Shown: piece by piece, positions 9,737-19,327 of the stretch
Numbering within the stretch: the stretch's first letter is position 1
Layout of the letters: each line of letters opens with the position of its first letter
Assembly (NCBI RefSeq): GCF_014489555.1
Contig: NZ_CP060786.1
Span: 43,504-107,503, forward strand
From: Hymenobacter qilianensis
GTDB lineage: Bacteria; Bacteroidota; Bacteroidia; Cytophagales; Hymenobacteraceae
Reading direction: 5' to 3'
DNA: 64,000 nt
The notes under the pieces: model-generated
The model's database searches: none
The model's input: the letters and a program-made list of their open reading frames with translations, nothing else
What the model was told of the DNA's origin: nothing
Made by a program: the position numbers and the translations under genes

Positions 9737-11830
9737 TTAAAACTTCATGCGCTGAATGCGTACCGCGTTCAAAATAGCTAGCAAAGCCACCCCCACGTCG
9801 GCAAACACCGCTTCCCACATGGTGGCCAGGCCGCCGGCTCCCAGGGCTAGCACTACGGCTTTCACGCCAAACGCCAGCCAGATGTTCTGCCACACGACCG
9901 TATGCGTCGCCCGGGCGATGCGGCGGGCCGTAGCAATCTTGCTGGGGTGGTCGGTTTGAATCACGACGTCCGCCGTTTCGATAGTCGCGTCCGAGCCCAA
10001 GCCGCCCATGGCAATGCCGACGTCGGCTAAGGCGACAACGGGCGCGTCGTTGACGCCATCGCCCACGAAGGCCAGCTTGCGGCCCTCATTAAGGTACTGC
10101 TGCACGTAGCGCGCTTTGTCTTCCGGTAGCAGCCCCCCATGAGCCTCGTCAATGCCCAACTCCTTCGCTACCCGCTGGGTGATGCTGTCCTTGTCGCCGG
10201 AGAGCATCACGAGTTTGGTGATGCCGTCGGCCCGCAGTTCGCGCACGGTCTGCTGAGCATCGGCCTTGGGGGCGTCGGCCACGGTCAGGTAGCCGGCGTA
10301 CTGGCCATCCAGGGCCGCCACCACGATGCTGTCTACTACCTGGTCGACGTCGGCTGGGTAGGCCACCCCGTATTTGGTAAGCAGCTTGGCGTTGCCCGCC
10401 AGCACATCGCGGCCCTCTACGCGGCCCCGCAGGCCGTGGCCGGCAATTTCTTCCACGTTTTCCACCGACACGTTCGCAGCGGCGGAGCCCACGTGCTGGA
10501 CCACAGCCTTGGCAATGGGATGGGTAGATTTAGCTTCCAGAGCACCCAACAGCCTCAGCAGCTGGGCGGGCTCGATACCTGGTGCTGGCTGCACGTGCTG
10601 CACGGCAAATACGCCCTGGGTGAGCGTGCCGGTTTTGTCCATTACCACGGTGTCGATTTCGCGCAGCACGTCCAGGAAGTTGGAGCCCTTGAGCAGGATG
10701 CCCGCGCGGGAGGCGGCCCCGATGCCCCCGAAGTAGCCCAGCGGAATGCTCACCACTAGGGCGCAGGGGCAGGAAATCACCAGAAACACCAGCGCCCGAT
10801 ACAGCCAGGTGCGGAATACGTAATCGTCGACGACGAAGTAGGGCACCACGAGGAGCAAGGTGGCCAGCACCACCACGATGGGCGTGTAGGTTTTGGCAAA
10901 CTTGGTGATGAAGAGCTGCGTTTTGGCCTTGCGCCCCACCGCGTCCTGTACCATTGCCAGAATCTTAGCCAGCTTAGTGTCCTGATAGGTGGCCGTGACC
11001 AGCACCTGCACCAGCGATTCCTGATTGATCATGCCGGCCAGCACCACGTCCCCGGTTTGCTTGCTTTGGGGAGCCGACTCCCCCGTGAGCGCCGCCGTGT
11101 TAAAGCTGGCCGGCCCCTGGGTCAAGGTCCCGTCGAGGGCCACTTTCTCGCCCGGCTTCACCTCAATGGTGTCACCTAACTGGACCTGCTTGGGGTCCAG
11201 CACCAAGGATTGGCCCCCGCGCACCACCGTGACTTCCGTGGCCTGGATTTCGAGCAGGGCTCGGATGCTGCGCTTAGCCCGGTTCACGGCCGCGTCCTGG
11301 AACAATTCGCCCACAGTATAGAACAGCATCACGGCCACGCCCTCGGGGTACTCGCCGATGGCGAAGGCACCGAGCGTGGCCAGGCTCATGAGCAGGAACT
11401 CGTTGAACACGTTGCCGGAGGGGATACTCTGAATGGCCGAGCGGATAACTTTCCAGCCCACCAGCAGAAAGGCTATCCCATACCAGGCCAGGCGCATGGC
11501 GCCGGTGAAAAAGGGCACCTCCTCGCTGAAATAATCCAGCGCCAGGCCACTGAGCAACAGCACGAGGCTGACGCCCGGCCACAAGTAGGGGCTAGCTTCA
11601 GCAGGGCCGTGGTCGTGGTCATCGCCGCTGGCATGGCTATGGCCGGCGTGCGCGTCGGGCTTGGTGTCGGCGGTCGGGGCGTGGTCGTGGCCGGGCACGT
11701 CGTGGCCCTGTGGGTTGGCCGAGGCCTCTGGAGTGAGCTGGTCCCGGGTCAGGGCACCCACGTTCTCCAGCTGCACCTGCTTGGCAGTGTTCAGTTCCTC
11801 GTTAATTTTATCTATCGATGGGTCAGGCAT
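9737..11830 (-). CDS. Zn/Cd-exporting P-type ATPase (PIB-2, CadA/ZntA-like)
   Basis: The 697-residue protein is an intact PIB-type ATPase that pumps metal ions from the cytosol. The membrane CPC motif (SCPCALVVSIPLG) is near residue 353, the phosphorylation motif DKTGTLT near 397, the HP dipeptide in STHPIAKA, and the hinge GDGVNDAP near 590. Transmembrane segments seven and eight contain FGVKAVVL and FADVGVALL, the K and DxG features of Zn/Cd/Pb pumps. The N-terminus has no CxxC metal-binding domain. It has instead a His-rich stretch of about 60 residues (GHDHAP, HAGHSHASGDDHDHG), a plausible metal-collecting tail. It is followed by DUF3703 and preceded by a NicO-like transporter and a Fur-family regulator, suggesting Zn-type control. 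The first membrane segment begins near residue 80. Confidence 0.9.
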   Translation of the reverse strand: MPDPSIDKINEELNTAKQVQLENVGALTRDQLTPEASANPQGHDVPGHDHAPTADTKPDAHAGHSHASGDDHDHGPAEASPYLWPGVSLVLLLSGLALDYFSEEVPFFTGAMRLAWYGIAFLLVGWKVIRSAIQSIPSGNVFNEFLLMSLATLGAFAIGEYPEGVAVMLFYTVGELFQDAAVNRAKRSIRALLEIQATEVTVVRGGQSLVLDPKQVQLGDTIEVKPGEKVALDGTLTQGPASFNTAALTGESAPQSKQTGDVVLAGMINQESLVQVLVTATYQDTKLAKILAMVQDAVGRKAKTQLFITKFAKTYTPIVVVLATLLLVVPYFVVDDYVFRTWLYRALVFLVISCPCALVVSIPLGYFGGIGAASRAGILLKGSNFLDVLREIDTVVMDKTGTLTQGVFAVQHVQPAPGIEPAQLLRLLGALEAKSTHPIAKAVVQHVGSAAANVSVENVEEIAGHGLRGRVEGRDVLAGNAKLLTKYGVAYPADVDQVVDSIVVAALDGQYAGYLTVADAPKADAQQTVRELRADGITKLVMLSGDKDSITQRVAKELGIDEAHGGLLPEDKARYVQQYLNEGRKLAFVGDGVNDAPVVALADVGIAMGGLGSDATIETADVVIQTDHPSKIATARRIARATHTVVWQNIWLAFGVKAVVLALGAGGLATMWEAVFADVGVALLAILNAVRIQRMKF

Positions 11831-11880
11831 GAGTCAGAAAGTTAATTCCAAGTAAAACAAAGTCGCTGGAGGTCAGTGGA

Positions 11881-12495
11881 TTACCAGTCTACGAAAAAGC
11901 CCGCGAGGCCCACCAGCACCAGCACCGCGCTGGTCAGCTGCCGCTCGTGGCGGGCCAATCCGTCGACGTTGAGGCGCTGCAGGCTGCGGTGGGCCAGCGC
12001 TACCAGCGCACACATAGCCGACACGGAGGCTAGCAGGTACACGCTCATGATCAGGGCCAGGGCTGCCGGCCCGTGGGTGCCAGCAGCCAGAAAGAAGGTC
12101 TGAATCTCCAGGCAGGGGGCCAGAAACATGGTCGCGGCCAGCCCTACTACCAGGCGCCGGCGCGGCGGGCGCCGGCTCAGTGGCCGCGGGTCGGGGTGGG
12201 TGTGACCAGGCCCGGAAAAGGCGTAGAGCAGGCCGATGGCGATGAGTAGCAGCGGCGCTACCCAGCTGGCAAACTGCTCGAAACGGGCCGAGAGGCGCCA
12301 GCCCAGCAGGCCCAGCATCAGCCCGATGCCTACAGTGCTGAGCACGTGGGCCAGCCCAGCGACCAGCGTCACCCCCACCGCCCGCCGCAGGGGCCAGCCC
12401 TCGGCCCGCGCCACGGCCAGCACCGGCGCCCAGTGGTTGGGAATGGACGCGTGGAGTAGACTTAGCACAAGGGCGCCGATGAGTAGTTCTAGCAT
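11881..12495 (-). CDS. NicO/UreH-like membrane metal transporter
   Basis: Starting at ATG 12495 (MLELLIGALVLSLL), this is a polytopic membrane protein of 204 residues with about six helices. The first helix contains LLHASIPNHWAPVLA, which resembles the HA(x)PDH-type metal site of NiCoT/NicO and related LysE-superfamily transporters. A cytosolic or periplasmic loop carries GPGHTHPDPRP. It lies between the Fur-family regulator (upstream) and the ATPase (downstream, 50 bases), so it probably exports a divalent metal. The reading frame extends further upstream, but that part overlaps the Fur gene and is not membrane-like. The substrate is not determined. Confidence 0.65.
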   Translation of the reverse strand: MLELLIGALVLSLLHASIPNHWAPVLAVARAEGWPLRRAVGVTLVAGLAHVLSTVGIGLMLGLLGWRLSARFEQFASWVAPLLLIAIGLLYAFSGPGHTHPDPRPLSRRPPRRRLVVGLAATMFLAPCLEIQTFFLAAGTHGPAALALIMSVYLLASVSAMCALVALAHRSLQRLNVDGLARHERQLTSAVLVLVGLAGFFVDW

Positions 12496-12555
12496 GGGAA
12501 GCGGGTCAGGGAAAAAGCACCGCCGGTTACGAAGACAAACCTCGGGCTCCGGGCG

Positions 12556-12572
12556 ATGCAATGCTATTGCAT
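12556..12572. promoter_or_regulatory. Palindrome ATGCAAT-GCT-ATTGCAT, candidate Fur-family box
   Basis: A perfect 7-3-7 inverted repeat overlaps the last bases and stop of the Fur-family gene (which ends at 12564) and stands about 60 bases upstream of the NicO-like start. Fur, Zur and PerR sites are often 7-n-7 inverted repeats, so it could control the transporter and ATPase. No second copy was found in the window. Confidence 0.35.
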
Positions 12573-13010
12573 TGTTGGGGCAGCGGTTGGCAAGTCGTTC
12601 ACGCAACGTTCACACAGGCCCTTCATCACCAGACTAGTTTCCTGCACCTGGTAGGTGCCGGGCAAGCGAATGACCGGCACGGCCACTGTGGGTAGGCAGG
12701 CGGTTTCCCGGCAGCGGGTGCAGAAGAAATGCACATGCAAATCCTGGTGGTGCTCGGGCGTGCAGCTGGGCTCGCACAGGGCGAACTTCACGGCGCCACT
12801 GCCGTCCTCAATGCGGTGCACCAAGCCCTTATCGGTGAACGTTTTCAGGGTGCGGTGCACGGTGATGCGGTCGGCATGCCCGAGCAGTTCCTCCACGTCG
12901 GCTAGACTCAGCGCCGCCGCGTGCTGGACTAACACGTCCAGGACCAGCAAGCGCATGGCGGTGGGCGTTATCTGCTTAGCGATTAAAGTGTCTTCGAGAG
13001 GGTGGGCCAT
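12564..13010 (-). CDS. Fur-family transcriptional regulator
   Basis: The 148-residue protein begins with a winged-helix domain (TPTAMRLLVLDVLV ... SLADVEELLG ... RITVHRTLKTFTDKGLVHRI) and ends with a metal-binding domain. The motif HHQDLHVHFFCTRC (about residues 86-99) followed by LCERC (near 132-136) gives the HxH and two CxxC pairs that bind structural zinc in Fur/Zur proteins. It begins 2 bases after the czcB-like stop codon, so it is cotranscribed with the Czc efflux genes and lies upstream of the Zn-type ATPase. A Zur-like zinc sensor is the likely role, inferred from the neighbours. Confidence 0.85.
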   Translation of the reverse strand: MAHPLEDTLIAKQITPTAMRLLVLDVLVQHAAALSLADVEELLGHADRITVHRTLKTFTDKGLVHRIEDGSGAVKFALCEPSCTPEHHQDLHVHFFCTRCRETACLPTVAVPVIRLPGTYQVQETSLVMKGLCERCVNDLPTAAPTMQ

Positions 13011-13012
13011 GA

Positions 13013-14182
13013 CTATTCTTCCTCTTCGGCGTTTTTCATCTTGGCCAGCAGCGAGTACGCGCCGTCCGTGACGAAGGTAGTGGTGGCCGGCACCCCTTCG
13101 GGCAGGAGGACTTCGGTGAAGCCATCTTCGCTGCGGCCCAGAGTCACGGGCACCATCCGGTAGCGCCCGGGCCCATCCACGGCGTAGGCGTAGTTCCGGC
13201 CCTCGAAGCGCACCAGGGCCGCGTCGGGCAGGGTAGGGGCCTGGGTGCGGCCCGTTTCAATCAGGGCCCGCACGTAAAGGCCGGGCAGCAGCGCCGGGTC
13301 GTTTTCCTGGTCGAGGTGGCCGTGCACAAGCACCGTGCGGTCCGCGCCGATGGCTTTGCCCACCAGGTACACCCGGGCCGTGCGCTCGCGGTGGGAGCCG
13401 GTGGAGTCGCTGGCCAGGGTGAAGCGAATGAGCTGGTCTTTCTGCACCCGGGCCACGTCGCGCTCGAAGACGGTGAGCTCCACGTGCAGGTGCTCGGGGT
13501 CCACAATTTCAAACATCGCCTCAGTGGCGGTCACGGCCTGGCCCACCGTCACGTTGACGGCCCGCACAAAGCCAGCCCGCGGCGCGCGAACAGTCGCAGT
13601 GGTTACCATCTTCCCTCCTACGGGCAGGCCGGCCAGCCGCAACCGGGCCGCCTGGGCGTTGGTCTGCACCTGCAGGGCGTTGTACTCAGCTTGGGCCCGC
13701 TGATAGTTTTTCTGGGGGGCTACCTCCTGCTCGTAGAGTTCTTTCTGCCGGGCCAGCTCGGTGCGGGCGTAGTCGAGGCGGGCGCGGGTTTCCAGGTAGT
13801 CCTGCTGCAAGGTCACAAACTCAGGGTTGCGGATGGTGGCCAGCACTTCGTCCTTGCGTACCCGGGTGCCTTGCAGCAATTCGGTATTTTCTACGAAGCC
13901 ACCCAGCGGGGCGGTAATGGAAACGGCGCTTTCGGGCGGCACGTCCAGAGTCCCATTCACGGCTAGGCCGGCGCCCATGGGGCGGTCAGTTAGGCGGGCG
14001 GTTTTCAGACTGGCCGCCTGCTGCTCGGCCGCCGAGAGGGTAACCATGTCGGAAGCTTCTTCGCCTTCTGCTGCTTTGGCGGCGGTGGCAGGTTCCGCGT
14101 CCGCGCCTTCTTTCTTATCGGCACTGCAGCCCGCCTGGAAGGTCAGGGCCAACAGCAGCACCAGAGATGCAATTTTATTCAT
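13013..14182 (-). CDS. CzcB-like efflux RND periplasmic adaptor lipoprotein
   Basis: The 389-residue protein starts at ATG 14182 with a lipoprotein signal ending in the lipobox QAGC. A biotinyl-lipoyl-like and hairpin region follows, with PLGGFVENTELLQGTRVRK, a coiled-coil hairpin (LQQDYLETRARLDYARTELARQ) and the return strand VRAPRAGFVRAVNV. The beta-barrel and membrane-proximal domains come last. It would bridge the inner-membrane RND pump and the outer-membrane channel. It lies 20 bases downstream of the CzcA-TolC fusion and just upstream of the Fur-family gene. A TTG nine bases earlier is a less likely start. Confidence 0.88.
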   Translation of the reverse strand: MNKIASLVLLLALTFQAGCSADKKEGADAEPATAAKAAEGEEASDMVTLSAAEQQAASLKTARLTDRPMGAGLAVNGTLDVPPESAVSITAPLGGFVENTELLQGTRVRKDEVLATIRNPEFVTLQQDYLETRARLDYARTELARQKELYEQEVAPQKNYQRAQAEYNALQVQTNAQAARLRLAGLPVGGKMVTTATVRAPRAGFVRAVNVTVGQAVTATEAMFEIVDPEHLHVELTVFERDVARVQKDQLIRFTLASDSTGSHRERTARVYLVGKAIGADRTVLVHGHLDQENDPALLPGLYVRALIETGRTQAPTLPDAALVRFEGRNYAYAVDGPGRYRMVPVTLGRSEDGFTEVLLPEGVPATTTFVTDGAYSLLAKMKNAEEEE

Positions 14183-14204
14183 GTAAATCAAGTCGAGAGA
14201 TGGG

Positions 14205-17200
14205 TTACTGGACTGCCGTGCCGAGCAGGTAGTCTAGGTCAATGGCGGTTTGGTTATGCTGGAGCACGGCGTCGAGGTAGGCCGTACGCACTGAGAGGGC
14301 GCGCTCCAGGTTGAGCAGCAGTTCGGAGTAGGTGGTTTCGCCGGCCTTATAAGCCCGCTGGCTCAGGCGCACGATGACCGTGGCTTGGGGCAAGCCCGTC
14401 TGCTCGTAAAACTGCACCCGCTGGCGCTGCTCCTGCAGCCGCAGGCGCAGCTCGTCGAGCTGAGCGGCGGCTTCGACTTGATAGCGCTGGTAAGCCGTCG
14501 TGGCGACCTGCTCTTGCAGCTTGGCGGCCTGCACCCGGGCCTTCTGGGGTCCGCGCACCAGCGGAATGGCTACGCCGGCCTGCACGCTCTGGAAGCGGTC
14601 GCTGGCCCCGTAGGTCGAGGTTTGCCCTTCTATCTCGTAGGTGCCCCGCAGGGACTGGTTGGTGTAGCCCACCGTCACCTGAGGCAGCCCTTGGGCTTGT
14701 TCCACCCGGGTTTCGGCCCGCCGCTCGGCCAGCTGCTGCAGCAGCACCCGGGCCTGGGGGGTTGCGGCTAGCGCCGCCGTATCGGCGGGGGCGGGGAAAC
14801 GGGCAACAGGCGCAGGGTGCTGTCGGCAATGGCCACCGGCTGGGCCGTTTGCAACAGGGCCTGCAGCTGGCGCTGCGCGATGGCGTAGTCAGCCCGGGCC
14901 TGGGTGAGCAGGTTCTGGGTCTCGCCCTGCTGAATCAGCGCATTAGCCGGCTCTAAGCGGGCTACTTCGCCGGTCTTGAAGCGCAATTGCGCGGAGCGCA
15001 AGAACTCGGCGTAGATGCTGTCCTGCCCGCGCAGCGTGCGCAGGCGGTGGCGGGCGTGCACGGCCCGCTCGTAGCTCAGGCGCACTTGCCGGCGCAGCTC
15101 CGCCTGCACCTGCAAAAGCTGCTGCTCCCGGGCTCCAATCTGGGCCTGGCTCAGGCCGGCCTGAGCCTTATAGTAGCCAGGCAGGGCCAGCGACTGGCCG
15201 ATGCTGAGCACGTTGTCGGAAAGGGGGGAGTTCACCTGCCCGTAGGTGCCCAGGATGGTGGTGCGGCCCACATCGACGGCGGTGCGGCGCAGGGCCTGCT
15301 GGGCTTCCAGGGAACGTTGGGCGGCCTGCACCGTGCCGTTGGCCTGCAAGGCCTGCCCCACGGCCTGGGTAGCCGTCAGCGCCCCTTGCGCTTGGACGGG
15401 TGCGCTGCCAAGCAGCCCCGCCAGCGCCAGTAGCAACACCACCGACACCGGGACGGCAGCCGTAGGGTGCCGCTTTCCCGCTTCCTGGGGTTTAGCGTTG
15501 CGCTCGGACAGGGCGTAGAGTATGGGCAGCACCAACAGGGTAAGCAGCGTGGCCGTGACTAGTCCCCCGATGACCACCGTGGCCAGGGGGCGTTGCACTT
15601 CGGCGCCCGCCGACTGGGACAGGGCCATGGGCAGGAAGCCCAGCGAGGCGACGGTGGCCGTCATCAGCACCGGCCGCAAACGCACCTGGGTGCCTTCTAG
15701 AATGCGCTGGTAGAGGTCGCTGTGGCCTTCTTCTTTGAGCTGATTGAAGTAGCCGATGAGCACGATGCCGTTGAGCACGGCCACTCCGAACAGAGCGATG
15801 AAGCCCACCCCGGCCGAGATGCTGAAGGGCATGCCCCGCAGCCACAAGGCGAGCACCCCGCCGATGGCCGAGAGCGGAATAGCCGTGAAAATGAGCACCG
15901 ACTGCTTGAGGGAGCCGAAGGTGAAGAACAACAGGGTGAAAATGAGCCCCAGGGCCACGGGTACAGCGATGCTCAGCCGCTCGGTGGCCTGGCGCAGGTT
16001 CTCGAACTGGCCCCCGTAGCTGGTGTAGTAACCGGGGGCGAACGGGAGCTGGCGGTCCACTTTGCCCTGCAGCTCGGTCACGACGCTTTCCACGTCGCGG
16101 CCCCGCACATTGAAGGCCACCGTGATGCGGCGCTTGGCGTCGTCGCGCTGAATCTGGTTGGGGCCTTCCTGCAGGTCGACCGTGGCCACCTGCTCCAGGG
16201 GAACCTGCTCGCCGGCCGGCGTGGCGATGAGCAGTTGCCGCACCTGGTTGATGTTCTGGCGCAGCTCGGGGGCCAGGCGCAGCACCACGTCGAAGCGGCG
16301 CTCCTGCTCGAAGAGCTGCCCGGCGGTCTGCCCGGCAAACGCGGTCTGCACCGTGCGGTTCACGTCGTCCGTGTTTAGGCCAAAGCGGGCCAGGCGGTTG
16401 CGGTCCAGCTTGACCACGATTTGGGGCAGGCCGGTGACCTGCTCCACGTACACGTCTTCGGCCCCTTCGACCTGGCGCACCAGGCGGGCCGCCCGTTCGG
16501 CGTAAGTGGCCAGCTGGGCGAGATCTTCGCCGTAGATTTTAAGCACCACGTCTTGCTTGGCCCCGGAAATCAACTCGTTGAAGCGCATCTGAATGGGCTG
16601 CTGAAAGCCGAAGGTGACGCCCGGGATTACTTCCAAAGCTTCGGCCATTTTCTCGGCCAACTCCTCTTGCGTGTCGGCTGACGTCCATTTATCCTGGTCT
16701 TTCTCCAAGATGACCATCACGTCAGCCGCTTCCACCGGCATGGGGTCGGTGGGTATCTCGGCCGCGCCGATTTTGGCGACCACCTCCTGGACTTCGGGGA
16801 ACTGCTGTTTGAGGATGGCCCGGCCTGCTGGCTTTTGTCGATGGTGTAGCTCAGCGAGGAGCCCGTCAGGGTGCGCATCTCGATGGCAAAGTCCCCTTCG
16901 GCCAGTTGGGGGATGAACTCCCCGCCCAAGGTGCGAAACAAGAGTAGGGACCCGGCAAACAGCGCCACGGCCGAAGCCAGCACCCCGGCTTTTCGGCGCA
17001 GCGCCCACTCCAGCACCGGGCGGTAGCGAGCTTCCAGCCAGCGCATCATCCGGTCCGAGAAGTTGGGCTGGTGCTGGGTGTTGCGGCTCAGGGCCAGCGC
17101 CGACATCATGGGCACATAGGTCAGGGAGAGAATGAAAGCCCCGACAATAGCGAAGGCCACGGTCTGGGCCATGGGGCCAAACATCTTGCCCTCGATGCCG

Positions 17201-18624
17201 GCCAGCGCCAGCAGCGGCAGGTACACGATGAGGATGATGATTTCCCCGAAGGCGGCCGAAGAGCGGATTTTGGAGGCTGCCTCGTAGGTGGCCTCGTTCA
17301 TCTGGTTCTGAGTCAGCCGGCCGTTGGCACCCTCCGGAGGGGAAGCCATGCCCACGTGGTTGTGCAGGCGGTGCACGATGGCCTCCACGATGATGACCGC
17401 GCCGTCCACCACGAGGCCAAAGTCGATGGCCCCGAGCGAGAGCAGGTTGCCTGACACGCCGAACAGGCGCATCATGGCAATCGCAAAGAGCATGGACAGC
17501 GGAATCACGGAGGCCACGACCAAGCCCGCCCGCCAGTTGCCCAAGAAGAGCACCAGCACGAAGAGCACGATCAGGGCGCCTTCCATCAGGTTGGTTTTCA
17601 CCGTGCCAATGGCGCGGCCCACCAGCTCGGACCGGTCCAGGTACACGTCGATGGCCACGCCCTCGGGCAAGGATTTCTCCACCGTCTGCATGCGCGTTTT
17701 TACCGCCGTAATCACGTCGTTGGCGTTGGCACCCTTGAGCATGAGCACCAGCCCGCCGGTCACTTCGCCTTCGTCGTTGCGGGTCATGGCCCCGTAGCGC
17801 ACGGCCGAGCCCAGGCGCACGTCGGCCACGTCGCGCACCAGCACGGGCAGGCCACCCTGGGTGTTGCGCACGACGATGTTGCCCAGGTCCGCCGCGTTCT
17901 CGGCCAGGCCTTCGGTGCGGATAAAATAAGCCGTAGGCTTCTGATCGAGGTAGGCGCCGCCGGCGTTTTGGTTGTTGGCGGCCACGGCCTGGAAGACCTG
18001 GTCTACGGTCACGTTCAGGGAGCGCAGGCGCGTGGGGTCGAGGGCAATTTCGTATTGCTTAAGCAGGCCCCCAAAGCTGGCCACATCGGCTACGCCGGGC
18101 GTGCCCAGCAGCTGGCGGCGCACGATCCAATCCTGAATCGTGCGCAGCTCGCGGGCGTCGTACTTTTTCTCGAAGCCGGGCTTGGCGCGCACCAGGTACT
18201 GGTAGATTTCGCCCAGGCCGGTGGTGACGGGCGCCAGCTCGGGCCGGCCGATGCCTTCGGGAATCTGGCTTTCGGCTTCGCGCAGGCGCTCCGCGACCTG
18301 CTGGCGGGCCCAGTAAATGTCGACATCGTCTTCGAAGACAATGGTCACCACCGAGAGGCCGAAGCGCGAGAAGGAGCGCACTTCCTCCCGGTTGGGGATG
18401 GTGGCCAAGCTTTGCTCGACGGGAAAGGAGACGAGGCGCTCGATGTCGCCGGCGGCCAGCGAGGGGGCCACGGTGTAGACGACGACCTGGTTGGTGGTAA
18501 TATCCGGCACCGCGTCGATCGGCAGCCGGCTTAACGAGTAGCTGCCCCAGGCCACCAGGGCCAGGGTCAGTATTCCGATGATGAGCTTGTTGTGAATGGA
18601 GAAATGAATCAGCCGGTCGAACAT
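14205..18624 (-). CDS. CzcA-type RND pump fused to a TolC domain, two frameshifts
   Basis: This encodes about 1,473 residues: a heavy-metal RND proton antiporter (residues 1-1030) followed directly by a TolC-like outer-membrane domain. The start at ATG 18624 reads MFDRLIHFSIHNK. The TM4 motif AIDFGLVVDGAVIIVEA near residue 400 has the DFG-x3-DGA pattern of Co/Zn/Cd pumps. After the final pump helix the chain continues SERNAKPQEAGKR, a membrane helix, and then TolC repeats (TQAVGQALQANGTVQAAQ ... TYSELLLNLERAL). Such pump-channel fusions occur in Bacteroidota. Two single-base losses split the frame: near 16820 (QQA/RAIL) and near 14790 in a C/G-rich run. Each is repaired by one added base, so the gene is probably intact in the organism. 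Confidence 0.85.
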
Positions 18625-18843
18625 CCGTGGCGAGGGGGTTAAGTCTAACACTTCCGAAAAGGACCCTGCGGCCCGGCGACTTCGGCTAGTGACAGCGGAA
18701 GCGGTTGGGGCGGAATGACTTGCGAGGGGGCGCAGTACGCCCGCGGCCGGGTGGCCCACTTGCACACAGCAAGCGGCGACCCGGGCGGGAAGTCAGCAGG
18801 AAAAAAAGGAAGGGTTAGGCCCGGGGCGGTTGCCACACCGCGC

Positions 18844-19142
18844 CTAAGGCCCGCGTGGGGGCCGCCATGACCAGCTGGCCGTGGGGGGGCTACTGCCCCA
18901 TTCCACCGGGTGGGGAAAGTCCCCAGCCGCGGGGTAGACCAGGTCATGACGACGCCCCCGCAGCAGTGGCACTGGCACAGGGGCGAGCACCAATCGCCCA
19001 GAGCATCCGAGCCGCCGTCCGAATGGGAGGCCGCGGTGACGGTGGTGGGTGTCTGGTCCTGGCACACTACTACCTCGTCCGTGCACGTCATCGTTGACAG
19101 GCACGCGAAGTAGAGGGCGAAAAACAGAGACAGCAGGCGCAT
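18844..19142 (-). CDS. DUF6660 family protein, one frameshift
   Basis: The start at ATG 19142 gives a signal-like MRLLSLFFALYFACLSTMTC, then CTDEVVVCQD, and a cysteine cluster CSPLCQCHCCGG. These are the hallmarks of DUF6660, small Bacteroidota proteins next to metal efflux genes. In the read frame the chain runs on aberrantly to 18645, overlapping the pump gene region. With one base added in the G7 run at 18883-18889 (plus strand) the chain ends at 18844 with SWSWRPPRGP, which resembles the usual SIWQPP ending of the family. Function is unknown; metal binding by the cysteines is likely. Confidence 0.6.
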
Positions 19143-19327
19143 CAGTGGCAAAGGTAACGACAAGAGCAACTTGTCGGCTCCCCCTTTACTGTCTTGCTCC
19201 GGCAAAGGTTCCTAGTGAGGAATAAGTGTGTGAGGGTAAGTACTTCTAGGTAAGCCTTCCCGTGTGCTCTTGTCAGGCCATCTCCAGCTTACCTTGCCTC
19301 GCTTACTGTCGCTATTCGCTCGCGCGG

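Noticed and set aside
11210..11845. Long plus-strand frame opposite the Zn/Cd ATPase
   Set aside because: High-GC third-position bias creates open frames opposite real genes. The sequence is His/Gly-rich nonsense and the minus strand carries an intact ATPase.
18645..19205. A 186-codon minus-strand frame read as one long protein
   Set aside because: Its N-terminal half matches DUF6660, but the C-terminal half is low-complexity and overlaps the region before the pump. It is explained by a missing base in the G7 run at 18883-18889.
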